Source: Antitrichia curtipendula
Taxonomy: Eukaryota; Streptophyta; Bryopsida; Hypnales; Leucodontaceae
Length of the DNA: 64,000 nucleotides
Assembly: GCA_951230915.1 (NCBI GenBank)
Contig: OX579641.1
Coordinates: 22,670,254 to 22,734,253, forward strand
Direction of reading: 5' to 3'
Shown here: in pieces, positions 12,655-25,813 of the stretch
Position numbering within the stretch: the first letter of the stretch is position 1
Layout: every line of letters starts with the position of its first letter
The notes under the pieces: model-generated
What the model saw: the letters and a program-made list of their open reading frames with translations, nothing else
The model's database searches: none
Told to the model about the DNA's origin: nothing
Made by a program: the position numbers and the translations under genes

Positions 12655-13441
12655 CAATGCCAATGCCATGTTGGAACCAGATGCTCTAAGCTTGAAAGTT
12701 TACACATGTCTCCAGTGATCCACGGGGAGTAAGCCGTATTCTTAAATTGAGAAGTGCTCAGTTGTAACTTAGTTGAGTCCAGTAAGTTGGTGCATGATCT
12801 TCTAAATTAGAATGCAGAACTACATTTCCAATTATGTTTCGACTACCAATCGACAAATGTCCAACGGCTTATGCCTCATTTATGGACTAGACAATAGTCC
12901 ACAACTACTTACATTGGGATTATTTTTAATTTTTAATTCATAATTTTTTTTTTAATTCAATATCGTTTCTCTCATGAGTTGGAACACCACAAAACAAAGT
13001 TTGTGCACCCCTCTTCGTAGAGGGCTTTTTGATAGTACCAAGAACATGACCACATGATGCACGGTTCCATAGATCTCACTGTAACAAACAACACAAAACC
13101 AAGCACAAAACAAACAAACCTAATTTAACATATGGATATTTTTGTGTTCTTATTTAGATCCAATTGTGTTTTGAAGTTACAAGATGTGGAAGGTTTGTAA
13201 CAAGTTGGTTGCTGGTCCTACCAATTTTTTGCTCAATTTTGGATCTTCCATTTTCACACTCCAACCGGTTATTTTCCCAAAGGCATTGGCTAACAATGAC
13301 AATGAACCAACCAAGGTTCTCTCCAAACATTGCACATGTCTGATTCAACAGATTCATTCTAAATTTTTTCTTTAGAACTTTGAATGGCGTTTTAAACAAC
13401 AATTTAAAGTAGTTAAATTTGAATTTTGAGTACTTTGTTGA
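12655..13441. other. Intergenic DNA, nothing recognised
   Basis: Short open frames on both strands at about 13154-13495 overlap and look like chance. Confidence 0.5.
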
Positions 13442-13757
13442 CATTAGATGATTTTTGGAGGGTCTGGAGGGCCATTTTGGGCTTGTTCCCAGCATTGTTC
13501 CCCCGGCAGCAAAAGAGCGGCCGTTGTCAGAATTTTTTTTTTAAATTAAATTTTTTTTTTTAAATATTGAAATAGAAAAATGGAAAAATAAGATGAACAA
13601 TTTTGTTTTTTTGTTTTTTTTAAAATATTTTTTTGGATGACGTGGCAGTCGCTTGGTCACGTCATGCAGCTACTGCAGTGCAGTTCGAGATAGTTTTAGA
13701 GTCTAGGAACCTTGGGGAACTTGCAGCTCTCCACAGAGGCTGAATAACATGTAATGA
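13442..13757 (+). mobile_element. CATTAGATG-ended element, copy 1
   Basis: It pairs with 17883-18165. Both open with CATTAGATG plus a T-rich GGGAGG block and share AGAGCGGCCGTTGTCAGA-like and GACGTGGCA blocks around an A/T-rich middle. Both then share TTTTAGAGTCTAGGAA and close with an AACAT(C/G)TAATG end, inverted to the start. It is non-coding. A more diverged relative may lie at about 52090-52200. Confidence 0.7.
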
Positions 13758-14494
13758 CTCTAGTTAAAATGTTTGCTAATGAACATGCCTTGCAAGCATG
13801 CAAAGTAAAAATGGCAGGTTCTAGGAGGGGTATATTGCATATTTCCTTTGGGAGTTCACTTAGAGTATCCATTAAAAACCATGTGCAAACAAAACTTTGG
13901 CCCCCTTGTATACTTTTTAAATTTTAAATAAAACAAAATAATAAAGTTATGAATAGATTTTCCTACTTTGAAAGTTTATGTTTTGAATTATTAATATTTT
14001 TATTTGTTAATAATAATTAGTTACAAATTTTTGAAGTAAGAAGATACACTGTAGAACTAAAAAATAACTTTCACACCCCTATATTATATAAGAAAAAATT
14101 GTCTAAAAAATGAACAAAAAATTCCTAAAAATAATTCTCTATTGAAAGCTCATTTGAGTTGAATATTGATTCAATGGTCATCTAAATGTGTTCTCTATAA
14201 TTATTTGAGTTGAAAAACATGCCATTTTAGTTCATTTTCAACCTCTTCTAAAAATGATTTCATATTTTATTTGAGTTGGAAATTTTGGCAATAGAAATCT
14301 ATAGTCATTATTAAACAATGCTCAAGATTTTAGGTTGAAATTATAATTTATTAGAAACCACTTGTTCGCACGTGGTTTGTTGTAGTAGAACTAAGTGCAC
14401 CCCCGGAGTATATTTCACAATTGGGGTGCTTTTATTAAACCCTCGAAGGACCTTGCAAGCCCGATGGGTATTTTGAAGGTCAAACCTAAATTCT

Positions 14495-14885
14495 TCACAT
14501 ATTTTTTGATTTAAAATGTTTTAAAGTTTAGCTAAGAAAATTTAGCTTCAATATACTTTTGCTCCATTTTAATTTTCGTGACAATTTGAAGATAGCATCT
14601 TGAAAGCTCTAAGTATATCACTTTTGAACATTTTCTATCAAATTTCTTTTGATGTGAACTCAAGGAATACACCAATTGCACCTTGATGCTTTTCACTATT
14701 ACTTTCATTTTTCTTTAAAAATTCATACTATTTTAAGCATTTCAAATTTTACTATGATTTCTACAAAAATCATATAAAAATTCCATTTGATTTTTTTCAT
14801 TATAAACAAATGAGAATAAATTGTACACATACATTGCTATATGTAAAAGATATCAAACTTTTGAAATGAGTGTTTTAAACCCTAA
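14495..14885 (+). repeat. Dispersed repeat, copy 1
   Basis: 14495-14692 matches 15515-15752 (phrases AGCATCTTGAAAGCTC and ACACCAATTGCACC). 14680-14885 matches 16675-16895 (phrase TTGCTATATG and GAGTGTTTTAA). Copy 1 is continuous while its counterpart is split by about 900 bp. This is a decayed transposon relic of unknown class. Confidence 0.55.
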
Positions 14886-15490
14886 AGTCCCAAGGCCATT
14901 CTTTTATGTCAAAAAACACTCAAAATTGCCATTTTCAATGTATACTACAAGAATTTTAAACATTTGTTTTTTCTACATATCCAACCATGGGATATTACAC
15001 TAGATTAGTATGAAAATGTGTGGAAGAAATTTCGTAAAGTTTGACCATATCAATCACAAGATATAAGCATTTACAATAAATAAAACAAGATTTTTTGTTC
15101 CTAGTTTGACTAGATTATAAGGCTTTCAATCCTCTTAACTTAAAATTTTTGTACTCCAATTGTAAATTATTTTATGGTGAAGAATTGAGTTGAGAATTCT
15201 GAAAAAGAAATCCCCCCCTTCTTCAATTTTCATTCTTTAAAAATTGTCAAAAATTAGGTATGAGATAGAAGAAAAACTAAATTGGTGATAGCTCTAAAAT
15301 GGAATTGAAACACACTAAATCACGTGCAACTTATTGTTTTGAAAATGTGTTAAATTGAACTCATAAACGGATCCAATACATAATTTATTCAACAATTTGC
15401 TAAAATTGCTTGAAAAACAAAAAGCTTTATGACTTTCACATCAATTATCCAAATCAAATGAATCAAACATTTCTATATAGACAAAGTGCT
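14875..15490 (-). mobile_element. Partial TTAA-type element, degenerate
   Basis: It opens with TTTAAACCCTAAAGTCCCA and follows the left half of the element at 37493-38412 for several hundred bases, including a GCATATCCAAC-like block, a tract about crystal-like AATTTC and TTTGAC phrases, and a TCACATCAATTATCCAAATC-like block. The far end is not clear. The minus label means the same orientation as 37493-38412, reversed relative to 31154-32104. Confidence 0.5.
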
Positions 15491-16980
15491 ATCTATAAAA
15501 AAAAATTAATTTTATAATTTTAAAATTTTAATAGATTTTAAATGTCTTTAATTTTGACTAAGAAAATGTAGCTCCAATAATCTACCTTCTATTCCTTTAT
15601 ATATATTTTTCCAAAATTATAAAAATTGTAGCTTTTGTGACACTTTGAAGGTAGTATCTTGAAAGCTCAAAATATACCACTTTTTGAAAATTTTATTGAA
15701 TTTCTCTTGGTGGAAGCTCAAAAATAGTGTACACCAATTACACCCTAGGGAGATCACAATTGAATTTTTAGAAAACTACATGAGTTAAAAGATAGGGTTC
15801 ATTTAATTCAAAGGAAATTTTTTTATAGAATATCTAAGGCTATTATAGGGTCCATGAATGCTTTATACTCTAATATATAAAATTAGGCTATATAAAAACA
15901 TCATATAATAGGAATTTTTATTAATAAGTTAGCTATAATAAATAGAAGAGATGCAAATTTTTTACATTGCAATGAGTATAGAAGTGGACAGATCATTTCA
16001 TGTGGATGATAAAATGAGTTTAGTCAAGAAAATCTATGATGAAGGGTGGTTGACTGAAATTGTGATACGGTAGTAGTAGTGTAAATATAAAAAAATTAAG
16101 TGTAAATTTAAGACATTGACTTCAAGTGGCATTAATTGTAACATTGTACAAATAGAGAGGTGTTAGAAATTGAAATATGACTTTTTATGTTATTTAGTAA
16201 AAACTATATAACATAAGAATAGAGTTTATAGTCCATTTAACTTCAATTTTTGAAGCCATATGTGTAAAAAACTCATATTGAACGGGATGTTTATGAGATA
16301 GTTTCAATGGGGATTCTAAAATGTTCAATGGTAAACTTGTTATTAAAAAACACCACTTGGTCAATGGTATTTCAATTGATTGTTGTTGGTTTCATGGTAT
16401 ATATGCATGTAGTAGAGAGAAAGAGAAAATATTGTGAAGAAGGGCATAGGCGAAAAAAAATTGGACACTTAAGTTTATATGTAAGATAGCTCCACTTTAA
16501 AAATTGCATGAATGAATTTATAAAAGCATAGGGTATAGGAAATATGCCTTTTGTAGTTTTTAATGTAAAATTCTAGTCAATTTAAATACAATAATTAAGG
16601 TAAATAGTCCCACATCAAATACCTTCTTAACTCAATTGTGTACCTTAAATTACAAGGAGTAATTTCCCCGAGATTACACCATCATATTTATCACTATCAT
16701 CTCCATTTTTGCCAAAACTTTCATACCATTTTAAACATTTTTGTAATTACTATAATTTTTACAAATAATTTACTTTAAAAAATTATATGAAATTCATTTT
16801 AATGTTTTCAATATATGATAAAATGAGGTTAAATTTTGTATGTATATTACTATATGAGAAAAATCTCAAATTCTTAGAAGGAGTGTTTTAATATAGAAAA
16901 ATAATGAGGTTTGACAAAGTGTGAACACAAAATTTTCTTTACGGGTTTACCTAAATAACATTTGAGTAATGCATGATCAA
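15491..16980. repeat. Dispersed repeat, copy 2 (split) and AT-rich DNA
   Basis: 15515-15752 and 16675-16895 are the two parts of the second copy of the 14495-14885 repeat. The roughly 900 bp between them has no recognised feature and may be an insertion. No gene is seen. Confidence 0.45.
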
Positions 16981-17150
16981 GCATTAGAAAAAAACTAAAT
17001 GGGGGCCTCAAAAGGGTTGTTTGACCCTGGCTAGCTCTGCAAATACAACAAAAACAAGAGATAAGAAAATATTATTTCTTAATTTCCCTATATTTGCATT
17101 GCTAGTTCAGAGTCAAATGGACCTTTTGAGGCCCCTCTTTTTTCTAATGC
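16981..17150. mobile_element. 170-bp inverted-repeat element
   Basis: The left arm starts GCATTAGAAAAAAACTAAAT and continues GGGGGCCTCAAAAGGG. The right arm is its inverted counterpart, CCTTTTGAGGCCCCTC then TTTTTTCTAATGC. The arms are about 30-37 bp with small differences. It looks like a miniature inverted-repeat element. One similar arm occurs near 10785. Confidence 0.75.
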
Positions 17151-17398
17151 TCATTAGAAATAACACCGAGAAACACGCTAAATTAAATTTTAATTTTGTG
17201 TTAAATTAGTGGGTTTCTCACATTGTTTATCATGCTGTTGTCAAAAGGGTTATCTGAGCTCTGGTTGATGTTATCTTTCCAGGTGACAGTCGATGGTGAA
17301 ATGGATTTAATTTTCAATTGTTGATAAGAAAAAACTGGCTTGATTCCAGGTGGGGTTCTTGAAATCATCAGTTAAATTTGTCCTCTTTTTCTTTGCTC

Positions 17399-17713
17399 TA
17401 AGGTGGGTAGTGGAGTGGTGGGTACCCCAATACTACCATTTTTTTTTGCTAATGTGCCTAATTACTATTATTAGAATGGTCAAATTTTCATTTTTTCATG
17501 TAGGCAAGTGAAAGGCGGAGGTTCCAACGCACCAAAGAACACAACATTTGAATCCCATATGCAAAAGTTATGAAGGGTCAAAGTTTTTTTTGGTAGATGT
17601 TCTAAAGTTGTTTCTTCCACATAATTATGTTCATTATGATTTTGGAGATGTAAGTTATACATAGTGATGATGGCAGTTTTAGACAAGGTGTGATTTTGGT
17701 TGTACCCATCTTA
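17399..17713 (-). mobile_element. Short TIR element family B, copy 3 (inverted)
   Basis: The reverse complement of the family B units at 11391 and 12388, with TAAGGTGGGTAG at the left and CCCATCTTA at the right. It is longer (315 bp) and more diverged in the part corresponding to the left half of the others. Confidence 0.7.
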
Positions 17714-17882
17714 CCTCCTCAATTTAATGGATTGTTTGTCTTGTACATGATATCTTGTCCGTTCTACTCAACAATTAAATTAAGTCTATTTAATTTGTAC
17801 ATGCTTCTACATAGTTCTTCTACATAGTTCTTTTGTAATTCCTTCAAACTTTTAACCTTATAATGTGGATGTGGACACTAAG

Positions 17883-18165
17883 CATTAGATGTTTTTTGGG
17901 AGGTTGGGAGGGCTATTTCAGGCCTGTTCTCAATGTTGTTCTCCTCAACAGTTAAAGAACGGCCGCTATCAGATTTTTAAAAAATTAAAAAAATTAAAAA
18001 AAAAAAATTTAATGAATTTTTTTTAAGAAGATTTTTTTTTAAACTTAAAAAAAATTGACGTGGCAATCTTATTGCCACATCAAGAAGCTGCTGTGGCACA
18101 GTTTTTAGAGTCTAGGAATCTAAGGGAACTCGCAGCCCTTCACAAGGGCTGAAAAACATCTAATG
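17883..18165 (+). mobile_element. CATTAGATG-ended element, copy 2
   Basis: Partner of 13442-13757. The ends CATTAGATGTT and AACATCTAATG are perfectly inverted over 11 bp. It contains the shared GAACGGCCGCTATCAGA and GACGTGGCA blocks and the TTTTAGAGTCTAGGAA block. Confidence 0.75.
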
Positions 18166-19440
18166 TATCTAATGGGTGATAGAAAGTCCTTCTATGTAAG
18201 ACAAAAGGGTAGATGTTCATCCTTAGAATTATTGTAAAAAAAAGAGGTGAGTATGTCTGTCTAACTATCTTGCATAGTTTGACCTCCAATGAGTGCATTT
18301 GGATTTTTTTAAGCAAATGATTTACATGGTACCCAAAAAGATGATTTTCATGATGATGAATCCAATGTTCTAGGCATTATAAAATTTTGAACCCTCAAAG
18401 AGCCCCTCAAACATTGACATATAAAGCTATTTATTGAAGGCTAGAGACAATAGTCTAAGTCCACAAATATGTACATAATTGTGTTGGTACCTTGTTTGAA
18501 TTGTGTCAAGTACCCATGAATTTGTCAATATAAAGAATCGACTTATAATACCAAGGACTTGAATGACAAAAAGTACCTAATGTCTTATTGTCCCAAAAGA
18601 GACATTTTATTGTGCAACATCATGAGCATCAAGTACCCATGATCTTTCTAAAATAAGGAATTCACTCATAGTACTAAAGACTCAAATGACAAGAAGTACC
18701 TAATGTCTTGTTGTCCAGTAAGAAGCATTTCATTGTAGGAACATCGTAAGTCCATAATATTTAGTTGCACCAAATTTGTCCTTTAGAATTATGTGCAGTA
18801 AGTTCCCTTCCTCATCCTCAGTCTCATTTTTAAGACATTCTCTGATGTCGAATTAGGTCCAGCCTTATTGAATTTGAGAGCGCAGACAACATTGGTCAAT
18901 GGAATTCTTTTCACTTCAGAGCATGAACATCAGAATCCTTTGTCCATTGAAAAAAACTTTGAATTCTAAAATCACTTTATGATTCATGCTAAAGTCAAAC
19001 TGACGAGGCCAGCTTACTTAGTTGTGTCCGAATCTCCTTGCAATTGCCAACAAGGATTACTTAGGTAATTGCAAAGCAAGCCAAGTTAATATCAAGAATA
19101 ATCGCCGGTTAGGAGTAAGAGAGTTGAGTTGTTTGACTTCCTTGATTGCTTAACCAATCAAAACATGGCACAATGGCGAATCGTCTCATGCATTTAGATT
19201 CTGTTAGGTGGATCCGCACTCACCAAGCTACTATATCGGTTGTTGGTAGTCTGTATAGATTTCTCTCAGATTTCTCTCACTGACAGACCAATGAAATTCC
19301 TACGTCATACCCACCCTGTTCAAAAATTTGGACAAGGCAAGCAGTGAGGCATTATCAATCTTAATCTGCCTCTCCTTAACCAATCAAAACATGCCACGAC
19401 AGCAAAACTCTCCTGCATTGACATTATTATGAGTTATAAA
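18166..19440. other. Intergenic DNA, nothing recognised
   Basis: A GTACC(T/C)A(A/T)TGTCTT(A/G)TTGTCC phrase occurs twice (about 18575 and 18695) in a loose duplication of about 115 bp. No gene is seen. Confidence 0.45.
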
Positions 19441-21600
19441 AAATAGTTCCATCTCCTAGGAAATTGTACTCGACTCCTCCTCATCAATCAGCTTGATCGA
19501 AAGTGTCCGAATTTGTTGGAGTTCCTGACGGGATTCCTGAGCTCGGTGAGTATCGATCATGAAGCGGAGTGCAGGCGCCCGTGCAGCTAGGCGGCCCAGT
19601 ACGTTCCCGTTGCTTCTTGTTCCGGTTGTGGACACTGCTGTAAAGCAAGCTGTGCACGTACGGCCGAAAACTGATTCGCGTATTCCTTCGTCGTGTGCAT
19701 TTTGCGGTACTAGCAAACAAGACTTGGGGCCCCGACTTGCATTGGGCGAGTCTAGCTAGAATATTGTCGCGCTGCTAGCTAGCTAGCTAGCTTGCTAGGG
19801 ACCCAATTAATATAATGACGTGTCCATCGTGCACATGCAGGAACAGTTCCATGATCGAGCGAGCGAGCGAGCGAGCACAAAGAAAGGTCCTCTTCAATTG
19901 ATTCCAGAAGACTCAGTCTAATGAAGATGCTTGCTCGCTTCATTGTCTCGGCTGTCAACTGGAATAGAGGTCATGGGAGGGTTTGCTGCCATGCTGCGCG
20001 CAAGCATGGCAGCAAAGATCGAGTTCAATTGAAGAGGGCCCAATTCGGCTGCATTTCTTGTCCGCATTTTCACCTGTTTGCGGCCTAATTTGGGGGGTGG
20101 GGGGTGGGTTAGTACACGTCGATGATCGAGTGAGAGTGGAAACCCACCCTGGAATGATCTCTTTCCTATTAATTAATCTTACCGTGCATGGCCGGTTTTT
20201 AATTTTTCCTCGCTCAGAAATGATTGCTTGCAGAAGGAAAAGAGCATCTCCTTGCATTGGACAACCCGGTTGGACTCCCAATGCCGGGTAGGCCCGCCAA
20301 GCTGGGAGTACGTAACAGTGTTGTGTGCGTTTGGGTATATTATTTTTGGAGGACGAGAATTCTCCGACTTTCGTTCCTTACAATTTTGTAGTTCCTCACG
20401 GCAGGATCGGAGGCCATTGATCCTGTTTTTTGTGCTGGAGTCAAATTTAGTAGGCCCTGGGACACGAGGCAGGCCGTCCGTTTCCCTCGCGCTGCCATGC
20501 ACTGCATTGCACTAAGGATAATTAAATTACCAAATGACCGGGGTGGGCTTCAATCCTAACGTACTTTACAAACAGTAGCCAGCCGAGTGAAGAGAGAAGA
20601 AAAATGCGACGCAGATCGAGGCCATGTGCTGGAGCCCATCTTCCATTGGCCGGAAATGATTTACCATTATTTAAAAGCATTTCAAAGGATCCTTGGCCTG
20701 GGGTGGCAAACTGGCAACATGGGTTGCATAACATTATTCAGCAATGATCCTGAGTTGGGGAGGAGGTACAGTGCTACTCATGAAGGCTTGTACTAGCTAG
20801 CTGTTTGCAGTCAAATCAATTGCCTAGTTGGATTCCATACTAACGTATCAAATCTCCATGTCCGTCGCCATCTCTCTGACTTTCCCAACTCGTCTAAAGT
20901 TGGACAACCTAGCTACAGCACACAATATTCAAGCTAGTCTTTAACTTGGAAATTTTTGTGTTTTGTGTTGAATTTCTTTAGCCGCTGATCGACTTTCCCA
21001 ACTTGGACTCATCCGAAACAAGACAAAGAGCCGGGCTAGCTAGCTAGTGTGAATTAATAATAATGCCCGTCGTGTGCGTTTTGATTTGGAGGTGCTTCAA
21101 ATGCCACCAATTTCAGTCTCCGCTGGTGTCAAACATACTTTTTTTTGTCTTAACAATGAGACTGGAGACTGTGGAGAGATTCCTCAAGCCAAGGAGGGAA
21201 AAAAAACCACAAAAAAACACCCGGGGGAAGACAAGAAAGAGAGAGACGTGATTGTGTCTGAAAAGACAAGACAACATGGCCCTGACTCGCATCAGGAATC
21301 TGGAGAGCGTAGCCATCGTGTACCGTCTTGTCTTATGTCTTCCATTTCCTGCTACCCACGTCGTAGTCCATCAAGGAAATTTTGTAGGCTGGGAGATGCT
21401 GCTGGCGGAACAGTGGCGGGCCGGGCGGAGGGGCCCGGCAATCCAGCAATCAAATGATCATCAGTTTGGTAGTGCTCAAAGGGGGAAGGCAACAACAACA
21501 AAAAATTTAAGTTTAAAAAAAAAAAAAAATAGTTTAAAACTTAAAAAGTTAAAAGTCAGAGAAAAAACACGATGTCCGTCCTGACGGTGAAGTTACCCAC
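19441..21600. other. GC-richer island without a readable gene
   Basis: Base composition is like that around the real genes, but frames are short and not protein-like on either strand. It holds GCTAGCTAGC repeats (about 19772-19798), a GAGCGAGC run (about 19856-19876) and purine-rich and pyrimidine-rich stretches. Possibilities are a non-coding transcript, a promoter of a gene outside the readable part, or a decayed gene. Confidence 0.4.
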
Positions 21601-21700
21601 TGCAATACGGCTCTACTACCATTGTCCCATCTAGATTCTTGCCTAAAAAAAAAGGTAAAGCCTTCTTATCATGAGATTAGGAGAGTTCTGTAAATTGGGG

Positions 21701-21804
21701 GTCGATTTGGGGTTCATCTAAGGTAGGGGGTTCGTAAAGCGTCTATTTGAGAGTCGATTTGGGGTTCATCTAAGGTAGGAGGTTCATAAAGTGTCTATTT
21801 GAGA
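21701..21804 (+). repeat. Two-copy tandem repeat, 52-bp unit
   Basis: A unit starting GTCGATTTGGGGTTCATC is repeated head to tail with a few substitutions. Confidence 0.8.
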
Positions 21805-22739
21805 GCTGAAACTGCATTTGTGGAGGTGAATCTTCTTAAAATATTTTTTTTAGTAAATTTCACTTGAAAGACAAATGGAAATGGCATCTAACCCAAGTCG
21901 TTTCATGCTTTTTGGAGCTTTGTTATGATTACTACACCTAATTGCGACCATGTTATGATAACTAATACCATCCCATCTCTATTCTTCTTGAAAATAGAAA
22001 CTCTCTTAGTATGAGAGTCTAAGGTCGATTTTTGTGTAAGTCTCCCTATAATCAACACTCTAAAACTTCTTAATTAATCCATATTAGAGTTAACCATTAA
22101 CAATGTGCAATGAGGGACGAGTAGCTGGAGTTTGAGAAAAATACAGGATGAAATTCCTTGAAGGACCCAAACTAGGGTCTCATGGAGATTGGTGATGTGT
22201 TTCTTTTGCATTATTCTTAGTTAAACCTTCTTCTGACACCCTTGGTTTCAAACGAGGGGTTCGTTTACGATAAACTCTAATGTGTTCAAAAGTTACAAAC
22301 TAAAGTAACTACGTCCAAAAGCGCACGCTACCTAGAATCGCACACTACCTAGAATCGCACACTCTATATTCTTGCTTAAAATGTACTCCCACTGTTCATG
22401 AGAGTCTATGATTGCTTTTAAGAACACCTATTTTCAGCACTTTGAAAATTCGTAGTTTATTCCTACGGTGTCCGAAAAATGCACTCTAAGAGAATCTCGA
22501 ATCCCCTTTTTGCTACCAAGAAGATCCCACAAAAAAGTTTTCCAATATAATACTGAGAACCATGCTGAATTGCTTATTTGTGTGATTTTAGGTGTACTTA
22601 GTTACCTTAATAAATAAAAATCCTGGGCCCCGCCCTCAGTTTTTCAACAAGCTCCGCCAAACATTTAATAAGACAATTTAATAATAGGAACCATGGTCAG
22701 ATGCTAACTAAGGTGAAGTCAGTTTTCCCAATCAACTGC
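21805..22739. other. Intergenic DNA, nothing recognised
   Basis: A CTACCTAGAATCGCACA phrase is doubled near 22330-22365. No gene is seen. Confidence 0.5.
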
Positions 22740-24400
22740 TTCAACTTCTACTGGACAGCTGTATTTGCGTAACATGCGCAACTCCTCTTCTTCTGCTTCT
22801 TCTGCTTCTTCCGTCTCCGTCGTCATCGTCTTTCAAAGGTTTTTTTACAGTTCAGCGGTCGGTCAATTGCTTGGAGTTATCCCCAAGCGCAACGTCCCTA
22901 GGCAACCTCTCTTCCTTGATTGGTGGCGTACGTCGGTCTGGATTCCTCTCTCCGTTTTCTTCGCATGTTTTGATTCTCGCATGCTGCTGCTGCTGCTGCT
23001 GCATTTAATTTCTTCACGTTATCTCGCTCTCGTTTCAACCCAGGCAACCGGGTGGTTCGAGAAGATTCTATTCCCCCGTTTACAATCGTTTATAGAGCCC
23101 ACTTTCCTTCGGGTTGCGCCACAGTTTCTCTTCAGTTGAGGTCCGTCGCAATTTAAACTTGCACCAATCCGACCGACGTGCGTGAGTCTGTTTTGATAGT
23201 AAGAGATGAGAGAACTTGTTTGTTGTTTTAGAGATTTTATAGACCGGTGGTGTTTCTTGATATGCCAATTCCGGTTGGATTACAGTTTGCAAAAAATTTG
23301 ACCGAAAATTTGGGTCACTCGCTGATCGCGCGATTTCCCTTGTCTGCCTCGCTCTTTTGTCCTGATTCCTCAGTTCCTAGTTCTAATCACTGTCTGATGT
23401 TTTCTCGTAAGGGAAAAAAAACAGGGAGATAATCTCTCTAGCCTGTGGATTAAACATATTAACAATATTGTGTGAGCACAAAAAGTTTGACTCGTGGAGG
23501 AGGACGACCACCGTCCAAGACTAATCGTGCCATCTCTCGCTCGCTCGTTTATTAAAATACTAACGGCTTTCGCAATTCCTTCGCTAGCTCTTATTAGTTG
23601 ATTCAGCGCGCATCCTGGTTTATATATAGTTCAGAACCAGTTTCCTCGTTCAGTCGTAGCCAATTCATAGTTCTTAGTCTGTAGTTCACAGCAACTTCCC
23701 TTTCGAGGATACTTAGTTTGTTTGTTGATTTCAAGTGGTTTCCGAGTACGCTTCGTGGTTTGGAAGAAATCTTTGGATATGGGCACATGAAATTTGCATT
23801 GAGTCGTATGCAGGATGTGAATTTGCAGACTGAGAGAGGAGTTTGAGTACAACGTGGCGAGGCCGGAGATGGTGCATGATCGAGGAAGACCAATTGACGG
23901 GATGTTGGGCATGCTCAACACGATCGGTCAACATTCAAGGGTATATTGACGGGTCGTGATGGGCATTTTCAATATCCGCTTCATGATTGTTGGTGCAAAC
24001 GTGAGCGGTTTCATCTTCAGTAACTGGTAAATTAAAACAGTAGCAGTAAATCATTCAATATGGAGCTCGTTTTCAGTCGTTTTTGGCAAAGTTGGGTACA
24101 ATTCCTAACCTGTCTTCGTTTTCTAAGCAAGAAATGGTTGCGCATCTCAGTTTTGGCAACTGGAAAACGTACTGCCGTTTAATTTTGATGAATTATAGTT
24201 TGATGAAACAGTTTCTCAATTGATCCTATTCTCAAAACACAGGATCTGGTGGTTACCTTAAGAAGATGCAACAAAGTTGTTGTGTAATTGCGAACTTCAT
24301 TGAAGAAAAAGATTGTCAGCGAAAGGTTAATATCCTTCTACACGGACAGCATCTTAGATGTGGCAGGTTTGTTAGAAGTAGATTTGATCATTGATGATTA
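22740..24400 (+). other. Pyrimidine-rich GC island, possible transcript or gene relic
   Basis: The segment 22765-23140 is C/T-rich, with CTTCTTCTGCTTC phrases and a CTG run at 22983-23002, the look of a plus-strand leader. The open frame through it does not resemble a protein family. A possible small exon lies at 24243-24330, between a CAG acceptor and an AAG/GTTAAT donor. No start-to-stop gene could be assembled. Confidence 0.3.
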
Positions 24401-24861
24401 GAGTATTAGACACCCTCTTATCTGTCCTGATCAATGAGGTATTCTTGGAAGAGATGTCGACCTAAAAGTGTCCGAATATCAAGCATTTGAGCATGGTTTC
24501 TGTTGTTCAGGCTGCCTTAGTTTTTGTTTAGTTTCTGTTGTGTCTTGTTAGTAGTTGAAAGACATGGTATTTTTAATGCATTTGAGAATGTTTTTTGGGG
24601 GATTAAAAATCATGATTAGTGAAGCCTCTTCATGCTGGTGTGTCAACCGAACCTCAATTCTATGAGGAATTTGTTATCTTCATGATATGCCATTTTTCCA
24701 TATTGTGATAATACATGGTGATCCAAAGATGGAATTGGGAGTGGATTTGGGACTAAGGTACATAGAGGTTGCTACTTGTGTCACAAGCATGTAAGCAATT
24801 TATATTATGTGCGAGTATGTTTTGGGGATATCAGTGTAGAGCTGAGGACGGATTTGGGGGT

Positions 24862-25813
24862 TGTTGAAAAAAGATAATGACCTATTCGGAAATTACCCTA
24901 TTAGTATAATAAGTTCGTTCCAAGGGAGACAGTCAAGTAGGAAATCAATGCTAATGGAACTAATACCTAAAAATAGATAATACAATTCCAAAATAGAAGA
25001 CTATGACCCAATTTGGAAAATCAATGATCACTCAATCTACAACGACATTGCATATATAACACTCTAAATTCCTTCTTTCTCACACACAATCCAAACTCTC
25101 ATACAAATCAATTTGGACTTCATACAAAACTCACAAATTGACTTAGAGCTCAATCAACCATACAATTTCCATCACATACAACGACACCAACTTGATATGA
25201 ATTTCTTTCATATTATTCTAGTTGGTGAATAAATCACCGTTAACACATATAAGTCTTTTTCACCACAATTGAATCCTATCAACTTCCTCTTATTCCACTT
25301 TCATCAAAATCTTAAAATAATCTCCATCTTCATTAAGCTCTCATATTCTTCCATCCTCCATATCACTCCAACTTGGACTGAATTACTTCACTTCTACTCA
25401 CATCAACATAACTCGGCACACCAATTTGCTCACTCAAATATCCCACTTGGACACTTGACACAAGCAAAGACATAACACACAAAACAAACAAATACGCAGC
25501 ACACCCGGCTGGGACTCGCAGTGGACACTCTTCAAAACTGTGTGCATTCCAATTTGGGAGAGACCACTTAATAGGGATCCAAAACGGTAGTTGACAAACC
25601 GCCCAACTAGAAATACTAACCGCAAAGGAAAACCATCCAAATTGGACTTGACATCCTCAAAATAAGTCCTATAACTACATTCCAACTTGGTAAAATAACA
25701 CTCAAAATCACCAAATTGAAACACAAACACACCAACGAAATACAAATTACACACAAAAATTTCAAAAATACCCACATAAAGGTAAACAATTATGTCCAAA
25801 CACTCTATCTACA
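24862..25813 (-). repeat. 3' LTR (complete, 952 bp)
   Basis: It starts TGTTGAAAAAAG and ends ATCTACA on the plus strand. Its right 531 bp are near-identical to 27755-28285. The 121-codon minus-strand frame within it (25434-25799) is not conserved with any protein I know. Confidence 0.7.

Noticed and set aside
22765..23139. A 124-codon plus-strand frame starting Ser-rich
   Set aside because: It is translated from a pyrimidine-rich leader-like stretch with a CTG run; no motif was seen.
25434..25799. A 121-codon minus-strand frame present in both LTR copies (also 27906-28271)
   Set aside because: Its presence in both copies follows from the LTRs being near-identical; composition (Cys, Phe, Leu) is that of a chance frame.
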